A stretch of DNA of 12,853 nt, taken from contig JAEYVE010000163.1 of NCBI GenBank assembly GCA_023432025.1, positions 1-12,853 on the forward strand. Reading direction: 5' to 3'. This document shows positions 6,744 to 12,853 of the stretch, in pieces. The notes under the pieces were generated by a model. That model ran no database searches, was not told where the DNA came from, and saw nothing but the letters and a program-made list of their open reading frames with translations. The first letter of the stretch is position 1, and each line of letters opens with the position of its first letter. This DNA comes from Pseudomonadota bacterium (GTDB lineage Bacteria; Myxococcota_A; Polyangia; Polyangiales; Polyangiaceae). The translations under genes and the position numbers were made by a program.

Positions 6744-6755
6744 GCGTCGCGACGC
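6744..6755 (+). promoter_or_regulatory. Second 12-bp palindrome GCGTCGCGACGC in the same leader
   Basis: GCGTCGCGACGC is a perfect palindrome whose start is 27 bp after the start of the AT-rich one. Being all GCG/CGC-type sequence in GC-rich DNA, it is more likely to occur by chance than its neighbour. It might form part of a two-site operator. Confidence 0.25.
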
Positions 6756-6776
6756 GTGTCCCTAAGCTGACGGATC

Positions 6777-8020
6777 ATGATGCGTCGCGCTTGGACCTTC
6801 GTGATGGCCGTCGGACTCGTGGCAGTGGCTTGCAAATCGCAGTCACCGAGCTCGTCGGAGGCTCCTGATTCTGGAGCCTCGGGCGCGTCCGGATCGTCTG
6901 GAGAGAGCTCTTCTGGAGGAGCCAGCTCCACGGGCGCTTCCAGCTCCGCGGGCGCTTCCAGCTCCACGGGCGCTTCCAGCTCCACGGGCGCCAGCTCCAC
7001 GGGCGCTTCCAGCTCCACGGGTGGCTCCGGGTCGGGCGGCATCGCGGGTGAAGGCCCCGTACTGCCTCTCGGCGTCCTCCTCTACGTGCGCTACGAGACT
7101 GCGGATCACGACGTTCTCGTCGCGCGCGATCTCTCGAACGACGACGAGCTCGTCATCACTGATCTCACTGGCGACGGCAGCTCGGGCTGGGAAATCGGTG
7201 GCTACTCGCTTTCCCCCGATCGCCGACGCATCGCGCTTGCTTCGCTCTACGATCCGACGGACGAAGACGTCGCGACCGGTCTTGCCACGCGAGCGATCTG
7301 GACTTTCGCCGTCGACGGTACGGACTTCCGTCGTCTCACGCCGACGTTCCCCCCGGATGGCCGACAGGGCTTTCAGTACGACATCGCCGATCCCGAGTGG
7401 ACCGCGGACGGCTCGCGAGTGCTCTTCGACTTCGGTGAGTACTGGTGGGAGGGCACGACGTTCAAGGGCGGCTCGTTCCCGTGGAGCGTAGCGGCCGATG
7501 GCAGCGAACCGCCGAAGAGCTTCCCGACGCCGGCCGATTGCACGGTGATGTATCCGACGCGGAACCCGGCGACAGGTGAGTTTCTGTTCCTTCACACGTG
7601 TGTGTGCCCGGACAAGGGGAGGGCGCAGGGTTGTTTCTTTATCCGGCGGAAGGCGGCCTGAGCCCGCGCGAGCTCGTCTCGTCCGCGCACCTCGACGGCA
7701 GCGTCAACGTCTTCGGCGCGAAGGTGAGCTGGTTCTCCGATGGCAGCGGCTTTCTCTTCATTGGTGGAACCGTCGAAACGGATTGGAGACCGAGTCTTCT
7801 CGCCTACGACGGCACGGATGGTGCGGTTTCGTTGCTCGTCCCCGCGCCGGAGGGCACGGCGATTTACGGAGCAGCCATCTCACCCGACGCGTCGAAGATC
7901 GTTTACTGCCTCCGCGACGACGACGGTCCCACCAATCTCCGCCTCATCGACCTCGATCTGGCGTCGCCCACGGACGTCGCACTCACGACCGACGGCAAGA
8001 GCTGCGCGCCGTCATTTTGA
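6777..8020 (+). pseudogene. Beta-propeller-like lipoprotein gene interrupted by a single frameshift
   Basis: The intact ancestor would encode about 414 residues. The N-terminus is a lipoprotein signal: Arg3-Arg4, a hydrophobic stretch, then VAVAC with the lipidated Cys at 19. A Ser/Gly/Ala/Thr linker of about 60 residues follows. The rest resembles TolB/PD40-type propeller blades: GYSLSPDRRRIALAS, DPEWTADGSRVLFDF, KVSWFSDGSGFLFIGG and AAISPDASKIVYCL. The first frame stops at 7661 (294 residues) with a nonsense tail after HTCVCPDKG. The continuation EGAGLFLYPAEGG lies in the -1 frame and runs to the stop at 8020. One extra G in the run 7616-7619 restores one open frame, so a single-base loss or a base-calling error explains everything. 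The slip site does not fit a classical -1 programmed frameshift heptamer. The protein would sit on an outer or periplasmic membrane surface; its ligand is unknown. Confidence 0.85.
6918..7019 (+). repeat. In-frame tandem repeat encoding the Gly-Ala-Ser-Ser-Ser-Thr linker
   Basis: Six units follow one another: four full 18-bp copies of GGCGCTTCCAGCTCCACG (one with GCG as its last codon, at 6933-6950) and two 15-bp copies lacking the GCT or TTC part (6918-6932 and 6987-7001). They encode GASSST/GASST repeats joining the lipidated Cys to the propeller. All units are multiples of three, so copy-number change alters linker length without breaking the frame. Confidence 0.9.
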
Positions 8021-8204
8021 GCTGGTGAGCGGCGGCTATTTCGGCAGCCGGCTTCGAACGTTCGGCGATCTGCGTCGGGTTCTCGGAGCCAGCGCGCCGG
8101 CCCTCGAAGGATACGAGGAATCCCCGGCGGCCCTCGTTGAAGGTGGGCGAGCGATCCTTTACGCTTCCGTCGTGATGATGTTCTCCGTGTTCCTGCTTGG
8201 CTGA

Positions 8205-8223
8205 GCGTCGGCTTCGCCGACGC
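8205..8223 (+). terminator. Hairpin candidate terminator after the lipoprotein gene
   Basis: GCGTCGGC and GCCGACGC form a perfect 8-bp stem around a TTC triloop. There is no following T-tract, as is common for GC-rich hosts, so intrinsic termination is only probable. It begins directly after a TGA (8202-8204) that closes a short open stretch in the frame of the lipoprotein N-terminus. Confidence 0.5.
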
Positions 8224-8279
8224 CGTGGTTCGTCGTGACGCGCGCGTCGCGCGCCGTCGTGTGCCTCGAGCTGGAAAAC

Positions 8280-8284
8280 AGGAG
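8280..8284 (+). promoter_or_regulatory. Ribosome binding site fixing the start of the dioxygenase gene
   Basis: AGGAG lies 7 nt before ATG 8292, the best-placed Shine-Dalgarno sequence in the window. It decides against the upstream in-frame ATG at 8235, which has no such site. Confidence 0.8.
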
Positions 8285-8291
8285 ATTCGAA

Positions 8292-9086
8292 ATGCCTCAC
8301 CATGATGTCGCGCTGACCGCAGCGCAGACCGAACAGTTCGTCGTCGATGGCTATATTCGGCTCGACGACGCCTTTCCCCGTGACCTCGCGAGCGCGTGTC
8401 GTCGCATCCTGTGGCTCGCGACTGGATGCGACGAAGACGAGCCCGCGACGTGGACGCGTCCCGTCGTGCGTATCGGCGAGATCCCACACCCACTCTTCCG
8501 CGAAGCCGCGAACACGCCGAGGCTGCATGCAGCCTACGACGCGCTCGTGGGGCCTGGACGCTGGCTGCCTCGTGCGAGCCTCGGCACGTTTCCCATTCGC
8601 TTTCCTTCCCCGAACGACCCGGGCGATTGCGGCTGGCACGTCGACATGAGCTTCGGAGTCGAGGGCGAGCCCGATTTTCTCGCTTGGCGCGCGAACGTGA
8701 CCTCGAAGGCACGTGCGCTCCTCATGCTCTTCCTCTTCTCCGATGTCGGTGACCAGGATGCTCCGACCCGGCTTCGCGCGGGCTCGCACATCGACATTGC
8801 GCGAAAGCTCGAGCCACACGGTGAAGACGGCTTGACGCTCCGAGAGCTCGCCAGCACGGACTTCTCCGAGTCGGCTCATCGCCACGAGGTGACCGCGACG
8901 GGACCCGCAGGAACGGTGTACCTCTGCCATCCCTTCCTCGTGCATGCAGCTCAGCCGCTCCTGGTTGGAGCCGGGCCTCGCTTCCTCGGGCAACCGGCCC
9001 TTCTGCCCAAAGAACCGCTCGATCCGTGGCGCGACGGCGCCTTTCCTGTCGAGCAGGCGATTCGGAGGGCGCTTGCCCGCCGTTAG
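8292..9086 (+). CDS. Phytanoyl-CoA dioxygenase (PhyH) family protein
   Basis: A 264-residue predicted non-haem Fe(II)/2-oxoglutarate-dependent oxygenase with a cupin-type jelly roll. The N-terminal TEQFVVDGYIRLDDAFP (13-29) is a typical PhyH opening. The iron ligands are visible: the HxD motif in GWHVDMSF (His116, Asp118) and the distal His218 in CHPFLVHAAQP. Arg230 in GPRFLGQP is placed to bind the 2-oxoglutarate carboxylate. All key residues are present, so it should be active. Family members hydroxylate lipids, amino acids, antibiotics and other small molecules; nothing nearby identifies the substrate. It stands alone, with a hairpin before it and another after its stop, and faces a convergent lipoprotein gene. 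Confidence 0.9.
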   Translation: MPHHDVALTAAQTEQFVVDGYIRLDDAFPRDLASACRRILWLATGCDEDEPATWTRPVVRIGEIPHPLFREAANTPRLHAAYDALVGPGRWLPRASLGTFPIRFPSPNDPGDCGWHVDMSFGVEGEPDFLAWRANVTSKARALLMLFLFSDVGDQDAPTRLRAGSHIDIARKLEPHGEDGLTLRELASTDFSESAHRHEVTATGPAGTVYLCHPFLVHAAQPLLVGAGPRFLGQPALLPKEPLDPWRDGAFPVEQAIRRALARR

Positions 9087-9118
9087 GTGTGGTCTCTTGC
9101 CCGGGAGCTCGACCGCAA

Positions 9119-9144
9119 CGTCATCGTGCTGCCGCACGATGACG
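9119..9144. terminator. Perfect 11-bp hairpin between convergent genes, likely bidirectional terminator
   Basis: CGTCATCGTGC and GCACGATGACG pair perfectly around the tetraloop TGCC. The hairpin sits 32 bp after the dioxygenase stop and 38 bp from the stop of the convergent lipoprotein gene, so it can serve both. No T-tract is present on either side. Confidence 0.65.
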
Positions 9145-9182
9145 CGCTTGGCATGTCATACAGGCCCCAATCATCACCTCGT

Positions 9183-9779
9183 TCAGAGCATGATCTTACG
9201 AGCGATGTTTGCGGCAAGCTCTGGGTCAGATTTGCCTTTCGGCATGGCGAGGACCTGGAAGAAATAGGGCTTGTTCCCGGGAAGCACGAAGAGCCCCGCG
9301 CTCGTCGACGCAGCTTCTGAGCCGAGTCCGGCGACGGGCTTCGCCGGCTCCTTCTTGGACGCGTACGCGACGGTGTCCTTGTACTCCGTCGCGGGGCGCG
9401 CCGAGACGCTGACCATCGTGATGCTCTTGCTCATCCAGTCGCAGCCGCCGAGCAGTGAACCCTGCGGTTTCATCGGCGTCGGTCCCTGCATGAGGGGGCC
9501 AACGAGCGCTTCGATGTCCTTCGTGTCGACCAGCGCGCACACGTCCACCGGATCTCCGTTCGGCGCGCCAGGCGGGTTCGCCTTGGCCTGCTCGGCGGCC
9601 TTCGCCACGTCCGCGGGCAGCGCCTGGGCCACCGCGTCACCCACCTGCGTCGCTGCGTCCTGCTCGACCTTCGCGGCACTTTCACCCGAGGTTCCCCCAC
9701 TCGCAGACTCCTTCGAACAGGCGCTCAGGGCGAACGTAAGAGCAAAGACCGCGTACGCACGAAACCGAGTGTGACTCAT
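9183..9779 (-). CDS. DUF3558-like lipoprotein
   Basis: A 198-residue predicted lipoprotein. Starting at ATG 9779, a basic and hydrophobic signal ends in the textbook lipobox LSAC, with lipidated Cys21. A low-complexity Ser/Gly/Ala/Glu spacer of about 60 residues comes next. The C-terminal domain then shows the pattern of DUF3558 proteins: VDVCALVDTKDIEALVG, a second Cys in LLGGCDW, a VSVSARP strand, then VAGLGSEAAST and a final helix. The two cysteines probably form a disulphide outside the cytoplasm. DUF3558 is best known from actinobacteria and its function is unknown. An upstream in-frame ATG (9845) would bury the signal peptide behind 22 residues and is rejected. No clear ribosome binding site is visible. 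The gene is convergent with the dioxygenase. Confidence 0.82.
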   Translation of the reverse strand: MSHTRFRAYAVFALTFALSACSKESASGGTSGESAAKVEQDAATQVGDAVAQALPADVAKAAEQAKANPPGAPNGDPVDVCALVDTKDIEALVGPLMQGPTPMKPQGSLLGGCDWMSKSITMVSVSARPATEYKDTVAYASKKEPAKPVAGLGSEAASTSAGLFVLPGNKPYFFQVLAMPKGKSDPELAANIARKIML

Positions 9780-9876
9780 GGCGCGCAGCCTAACGAAACG
9801 GTACGCGGTACGCGAGGGTCCGAGCGCTGCTTTCCGTGTGCGCACAGTGTGTGTGCCCTGCGCCGCTTATGGGAGG

Positions 9877-9906
9877 TTCACTGTTCGAAGCGTAGTTTGC
9901 TATGAT
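9877..9906 (+). promoter_or_regulatory. Possible sigma70-type promoter, now without an intact gene
   Basis: TTCACT (9877-9882) and TATGAT (9901-9906) are 18 bp apart and point toward the sulfatase remnant. If real, it drives only the remnant or a lost gene. The 9780-10029 interval around it holds no other supported feature. Confidence 0.35.
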
Positions 9907-10029
9907 GAGGAGCTTGTCGAGCGTGTGCCGTCCGTTAGAGCTGCGGCGCTGCTCCGCAAAAGCGCTCGAGCAGGTGCTCGTTCTTACGTGTTTGCGGCTG
10001 TGTTTTGCTCACCTCTCGTGCTGGGATTC

Positions 10030-10460
10030 TTCATGGAAGCCGCGATCAGCGAGAACGTCTACGTGAGCAACGCGATGGGCCGACGGGCGGTCTACATGTA
10101 TGGCCCGCTTTTGGGAGCGCAACACTCAGGGCCGTGTCGACGCAGGGCTCGGAAAGTCTACGAGTCCGGACGGAAACCCCGCCCACCTGCGCGGTCATCC
10201 GCCCGAAGAAGCATCCAAGTGTTACGTCGACGCGCTCGGCGGCGAGCAGCGCGTGCTGGAGCTCGGGCGCGAAGCCTTCGCACGCGGGGACTATCGTTGG
10301 GTCGCAGAGCTCGTGAACCACGTCGTGTTCGCGAACGCCGACAACAAGGACGCTCGCTATCTGCAGGCGGACGCGCTCGAACAGCTCGGCTACCAGGCGG
10401 AAAATGGAACTTGGCGCGGGTTCTATTTGATGGGCGCCAAAGAGCTGCGCCAAGGAATCA
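10030..10460 (+). pseudogene. Decayed alkyl sulfatase (SdsA1/BDS1-type) remnant
   Basis: Alkyl sulfatases are metallo-beta-lactamase-fold enzymes that hydrolyse alkyl sulfate esters such as SDS. Only pieces of one remain. Positions 10030-10110 encode FMEAAISENVYVSNAMGRRA and YMYGPLL, the segment that normally precedes the central part. A frameshift in the TTTTGGG run (10109-10115, one extra base) moves the frame to ERNTQGRVDAGLGKSTS. At about 10165 the sequence jumps straight to PDGNPAHLRGHPPEEASKCY, the start of the dimerisation domain, skipping roughly 170-200 residues of the usual enzyme. The dimerisation domain is well kept (LGREAFARGDYRWVAELVNH, then DARYLQADALEQLGYQAENG and FYLMGAKELRQGI) but stops at about 10460, so the C-terminal SCP2-like domain is gone. 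The HxHxDH metal-binding region is absent upstream. The product cannot be catalytic. Family motifs are recalled from knowledge, not aligned. Confidence 0.85.
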
Positions 10461-10784
10461 GTAAGAAAGATGCCATCAATGCGCACCGACCCGACGCTAG
10501 TGAACCTTGGGCAGATCAGGTTCCTGCGGAACCTCGCCATCAGTCGCGCCCGTGGGGTCCACGGCGATTCGCATCACTTCAGCTTCGTCGAGTTGCTTGA
10601 GTGCTCGCGAAGCACGCACTGAGAGCCTGGTGCTCGAACAGCTCCTGCCCCGGGCGGTCAGTCCCCTTGATGCTGGCGTTCTACCTGTGATAGCGGACCA
10701 GAAGCTCTCACTTGTCAGGCTGACGCGCCGCGGAGCAGCGGAGGCCTGTCGACGAATCCCTTCATCTGCTCGAGGTGGTCCGCG
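10461..10784. other. Unassigned interval between the sulfatase remnant and the ATP-binding protein gene
   Basis: About 320 bp without a supported gene. All frames carry stops or lack recognisable motifs. The most protein-like stretch is on the minus strand (about 10497-10610, containing ALKQLDEAEVMRIAVDPTGA and ending at a stop at 10497). Its only long upstream extension runs antisense through the next gene. It may be another eroded gene end. The last bases (GAGGTGG, 10772-10778) are the ribosome binding site of the next gene. Confidence 0.5.
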
Positions 10785-12461
10785 ATGAACCCGCACCGCA
10801 CCAATGCAGGCGGTGAATCTCATCACCTTGACCGCAAGTCCCTGCGGAAGGTGATCGGTTCGACCGCGGACTTCGCCGAGTTGGCGAGGGACTGCGTGTG
10901 CTTCGCGAACGGCGCAGGCGGCACACTGCTCATCGGCATCGAGGACAACGCGGAGGCGCCACCAGCAAACCAACGCGTCGACCCGCGCTTGCTTGACCAG
11001 ATCCGCAAACGCGTGGGCCAACTCACTGTCAACGTGCAGGTGCTGCCCGAGCCGAAGCGTCACGAGAACGGTGGCGATTACATCGAGTTGAAGGTTCCGC
11101 GCTCGGTCGGTGTCGCGTCTACGACTGACGGTCGGTACTTCCTTCGTGTCGGAGACACGTGTCAGCCGCTAGTCGGCGACGACGTGATGCGGTTGGCCAA
11201 CGAAAGGCCTGCGACTCCCTGGGAAAGCATGACGTCGCTGGGTGTCCGGCGTGTCGATGTCGACAAGGAACAGCTCGCTCACTTCACGTCTGGCCTCCGA
11301 GCCTCCGATCGCGTGAAGACGTCGGTGAAGGAGAAGTCCGACGATGAGCTGCTTGAGCAGTATGGCCTTGCGAGCGAGGCTGTGCTCACGAACCTGGGTG
11401 TGCTTCTCGTGGGGCGCGTCGGTGATCGGGCAAGGCTTGGAAGTGCGCCGATCGTTCAGGCCATCAAATACGACGAGCGCGGGACCAAGGTGGCCAAGTG
11501 GACCTGGGATGACCATCGGCTTTCACCCGTCGAGTTGATTGATGCTGTTTGGGCAGAGATCCCTGACTTCCGAGAGAGTTACGAGCTGCCCGACGGAATG
11601 CTTCGCACGAAGGTGCCCGCATTCGAAGAGGCTGTGGTCCGTGAGCTATTCGTCAACGCGCTCGTGCACCGACCCTACACGCAGCGTGGAGACATCTTCC
11701 TGAATCTGCATCCCGATCGGCTCGAGGTCGTGAACCCCGGGCGGCTCCCGATCGGGGTCACCCCCCGCAACATCCTGCACGCGAGCCGGCGTAGAAATGA
11801 TGGTCTTGCGCGCGTCTTTCACGATCTCAAGCTCATGGAGCGCGAGGGAAGCGGCATCGACCTCCTCTTCGAGCGACTCCTGGCCAGCGGTCGCCCAGCG
11901 CCGACGGTGGTCGAAGGCACGGACTCGGTCCACGTCACCGTGCCGCGTCGCGTGATGCAGCCTGGCGTGATCGGGTTGCTCACCAAGGCCGACCAACGGT
12001 ATCAGCTCACTCAGCGCGAACGGATTGTCCTTGCCCTTCTTGCTCAGACGGAAGGCCTCTCGGCGCTCGAACTAGCTGAGCGCTTGGAGATCACCGATCT
12101 CGCGGCGCTGCGACCGTGGTTCGGACGTCTCCTTGAATGGGGCCTTGTCGAGCAGACAGGACGGACGAAGGCAACGAAGTACTTCGTCCCTCCGGCGCTG
12201 CTGCGTGAGGTAGGCTTAGATAAGGTCACGACCCTCAAGCGTGTGCAGCCGCACCGGCTGCGGGCGCTGATCCTCGAGGACTTGGAGCGGTTCCCCAACT
12301 CGGGTCGCGGCGACATCCATCGCCGAATCGGCCCGGAAATCAACGTGAAGACGCTGTCACGTGCGCTCGAAGGGCTTCTGGCGGACGGAATCGTCGTTGG
12401 TACCGGGGAGCGTCGATGGCGCAAGTACCGGCTCGCTTCCGATAAAGGACAACCGTCGTGA
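10785..12461 (+). CDS. AlbA_2 (Schlafen-like) ATP-binding protein with winged-helix C-terminus
   Basis: A 558-residue protein of the group often called divergent AAA-4 or RecG-like ATP-binding proteins. An AlbA_2/Schlafen-type nucleic-acid-binding domain spans about residues 10-130: HLDRKSLRK, then AELARDCVCFANGAGGTLLIGIED, split by the typical FANxxGGxLxIGxxD pattern. A GHKL-like HATPase_c_4 domain spans about 275-400: VRELFVNALVHRPY with Asn291, DRLEVVNPGRLP, and EREGSGIDLLFERL. Two winged-helix-like segments end the protein (about 415-470 and 485-552), so DNA binding is likely. ATG 10785 has a good GAGGTGG ribosome binding site 6 nt upstream. The whole frame is intact, unlike the eroded DNA before it. 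Such proteins are scattered among genomes, frequently in mobile or defence-rich regions, and are variously proposed as transcription regulators. The actual role is undetermined. T-rich codons such as TTG ATT GAT GCT GTT hint at a foreign origin. Confidence 0.9.
   Translation: MNPHRTNAGGESHHLDRKSLRKVIGSTADFAELARDCVCFANGAGGTLLIGIEDNAEAPPANQRVDPRLLDQIRKRVGQLTVNVQVLPEPKRHENGGDYIELKVPRSVGVASTTDGRYFLRVGDTCQPLVGDDVMRLANERPATPWESMTSLGVRRVDVDKEQLAHFTSGLRASDRVKTSVKEKSDDELLEQYGLASEAVLTNLGVLLVGRVGDRARLGSAPIVQAIKYDERGTKVAKWTWDDHRLSPVELIDAVWAEIPDFRESYELPDGMLRTKVPAFEEAVVRELFVNALVHRPYTQRGDIFLNLHPDRLEVVNPGRLPIGVTPRNILHASRRRNDGLARVFHDLKLMEREGSGIDLLFERLLASGRPAPTVVEGTDSVHVTVPRRVMQPGVIGLLTKADQRYQLTQRERIVLALLAQTEGLSALELAERLEITDLAALRPWFGRLLEWGLVEQTGRTKATKYFVPPALLREVGLDKVTTLKRVQPHRLRALILEDLERFPNSGRGDIHRRIGPEINVKTLSRALEGLLADGIVVGTGERRWRKYRLASDKGQPS
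12443..12451 (+). repeat. TAAAGGACA motif, copy 1 (inside the end of the coding region)
   Basis: TAAAGGACA lies within the last codons of the ATP-binding protein, where it contributes to the peptide DKGQ. It matches the two inverted copies and the extra half-site found 70-130 bp downstream. Confidence 0.6.
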
Positions 12462-12517
12462 CAAGCCGGCAGGCTGGGTATCGGAAGGACCGAGATGCGC
12501 CAGAATTTGGCGGGATT

Positions 12518-12549
12518 TCTAAAGGACATTTGCTCGCCTGTCCTTTAGA
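12518..12549. repeat. Perfect 11-bp inverted repeat of the TAAAGGACA motif
   Basis: TCTAAAGGACA (12518-12528) and TGTCCTTTAGA (12539-12549) are perfect reverse complements around a 10-bp spacer. As RNA it could fold as a stem-loop; as DNA, two half-sites separated by about two helical turns (21 bp centre to centre) suit a dimeric binding protein. There is no T-tract, so a simple intrinsic terminator is less likely. Confidence 0.85.
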
Positions 12550-12562
12550 CGGGTGGACAAGG

Positions 12563-12571
12563 GTCCTTTAG
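12563..12571 (-). repeat. TAAAGGACA-type motif, copy 4
   Basis: GTCCTTTAG on the plus strand is CTAAAGGAC on the minus strand, the same orientation as the right arm of the inverted repeat, 14 bp beyond it. Together the four copies lie within 130 bp. Confidence 0.6.
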
Positions 12572-12775
12572 GCGGCGCCTTGAGTTAGTTCGTGCGGGCA
12601 CCTCCAAGTCGCCTACACGAGCGTGGTGGCGTGCGGCGCATATGAGCTGTTTCGGGGCTCCTTTTGAGCCGCAGTCGTGCTCGTCTTCGGGCGGGACCAC
12701 CGAGGTGGTTCGATCACGAAGCAGGCCGTTCGTCGATCCCCCGCGCCAAGTGATCGACTTTCCTTTGTTTTCAGC

Positions 12776-12853
12776 TCAGGCCGTGCGCTGGCGCTTCGGT
12801 TCCCAGGCGCTGATGCGCGTCACGCGCCTCACGTCGAAGCCACCAAGCAACAT
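12776..12853 (-). CDS. Possible C-terminal end of a minus-strand gene running off the right edge
   Basis: The minus strand is open from the edge to a TGA at 12778-12776 and encodes 25 residues ending in RRVTRISAWEPKRQRTA. The basic, proline-containing tail looks like a genuine protein end, but no family is recognised and 25 codons can be open by chance in GC-rich DNA. The first codon at the edge is ATG; whether that is a start or internal cannot be told. Confidence 0.3.
   Translation of the reverse strand: MLLGGFDVRRVTRISAWEPKRQRTA

Larger units (their letters stand above)
12462..12775. other. Gene-free interval downstream of the ATP-binding protein gene
   Basis: About 310 bp without a supported gene. 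It contains the TAAAGGACA cluster (to 12571), a small palindrome ACCACC-GA-GGTGGT (12696-12709) that could form a terminator hairpin, and 8-bp inverted arms TCGATCAC/GTGATCGA (12710-12717 and 12750-12757). No promoter could be assigned with confidence. Confidence 0.6.

Noticed and set aside
6719..7042. A minus-strand frame with a periodic Glu/Ala/Pro/Val/Leu pattern
   Set aside because: Its periodicity is the antisense reading of the lipoprotein's 18-bp linker repeat, not an independent protein.
7611..7623. Programmed -1 ribosomal frameshifting in the lipoprotein gene
   Set aside because: The codons at the shift are AAG GGG; after slipping back the first would pair with CAA, so the site is not a classical slippery heptamer. 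A single lost G is simpler.
7983..9137. A 384-codon minus-strand open frame antisense to the dioxygenase
   Set aside because: The plus-strand dioxygenase has a ribosome binding site and all catalytic residues; the antisense frame shows no family features.
10497..11063. A minus-strand frame whose C-terminal 35 residues look protein-like
   Set aside because: Most of it is antisense to the AlbA_2 gene and the tail matches no family that I know. It is kept only as a remark on the unassigned interval.
12443..12571. A CRISPR array or iteron-type replication origin
   Set aside because: The TAAAGGACA copies are in mixed orientation with unequal spacing, and there are no regular spacers, cas genes or replication genes.

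Overview
The window looks like chromosomal DNA from a GC-rich soil bacterium, most likely a myxobacterium (Myxococcota, Polyangia-like). The basis is the very high GC with strong G/C third-position bias, an FHA-sigma54 activator, a membrane hybrid histidine kinase, several lipoproteins including one with a Gly/Ala/Ser/Thr-rich linker, and many regulators over a short distance. This placement is inference; there is no rRNA or other marker gene.

Layout. On the left edge, on the minus strand, lies the N-terminal part of an FHA plus sigma-54 AAA+ activator (1-505). Divergent from it is a compact three-gene operon: an ArsR repressor (637-984), an AHSA1/SRPBCC-domain protein (981-1433, 4-bp overlap) and a short-chain dehydrogenase-like protein (1437-2231). 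A perfect 26-bp palindrome covers both the likely -10 box and the start codon of arsR. A gene-free gap ending in two tandem 17-bp repeats leads to a hybrid sensor kinase (2608-4662). Its 3' end overlaps by 46 bp a convergent ADP-ribosylglycohydrolase (4617-5576, minus). That gene is divergent from a LuxR-type regulator (5691-6707), which has a recognisable sigma70-like promoter. Next come a beta-propeller-like lipoprotein gene broken by one frameshift (6777-8020), a phytanoyl-CoA-dioxygenase-like oxygenase (8292-9086) and a convergent DUF3558-like lipoprotein (9183-9779, minus), with a strong hairpin between the last two.

The right third looks like accessory DNA. A heavily decayed alkyl sulfatase remnant (10030-10460) has lost its N-terminus, its middle (most of the metal-binding core) and its C-terminal domain, and carries a frameshift. 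It is followed by about 320 bp with no supported gene. Then comes an intact 558-residue AlbA_2/Schlafen-like ATP-binding protein with two winged-helix-like C-terminal segments (10785-12461). Four copies of a TAAAGGACA-type motif cluster at and just after its 3' end, two of them as a perfect 11-bp inverted repeat. The window closes with the possible tail of a minus-strand gene.

How the genes work together. The ArsR-AHSA1-SDR genes almost certainly form one self-regulated unit. The kinase, glycohydrolase and LuxR genes are neighbours with no proven functional link. I found no CRISPR array, tRNA, rRNA, complete insertion sequence or clear new multi-gene system. The best candidates for something unusual are the arsR start-codon operator and the AlbA_2 ATPase with its repeat cluster beside a gene graveyard.
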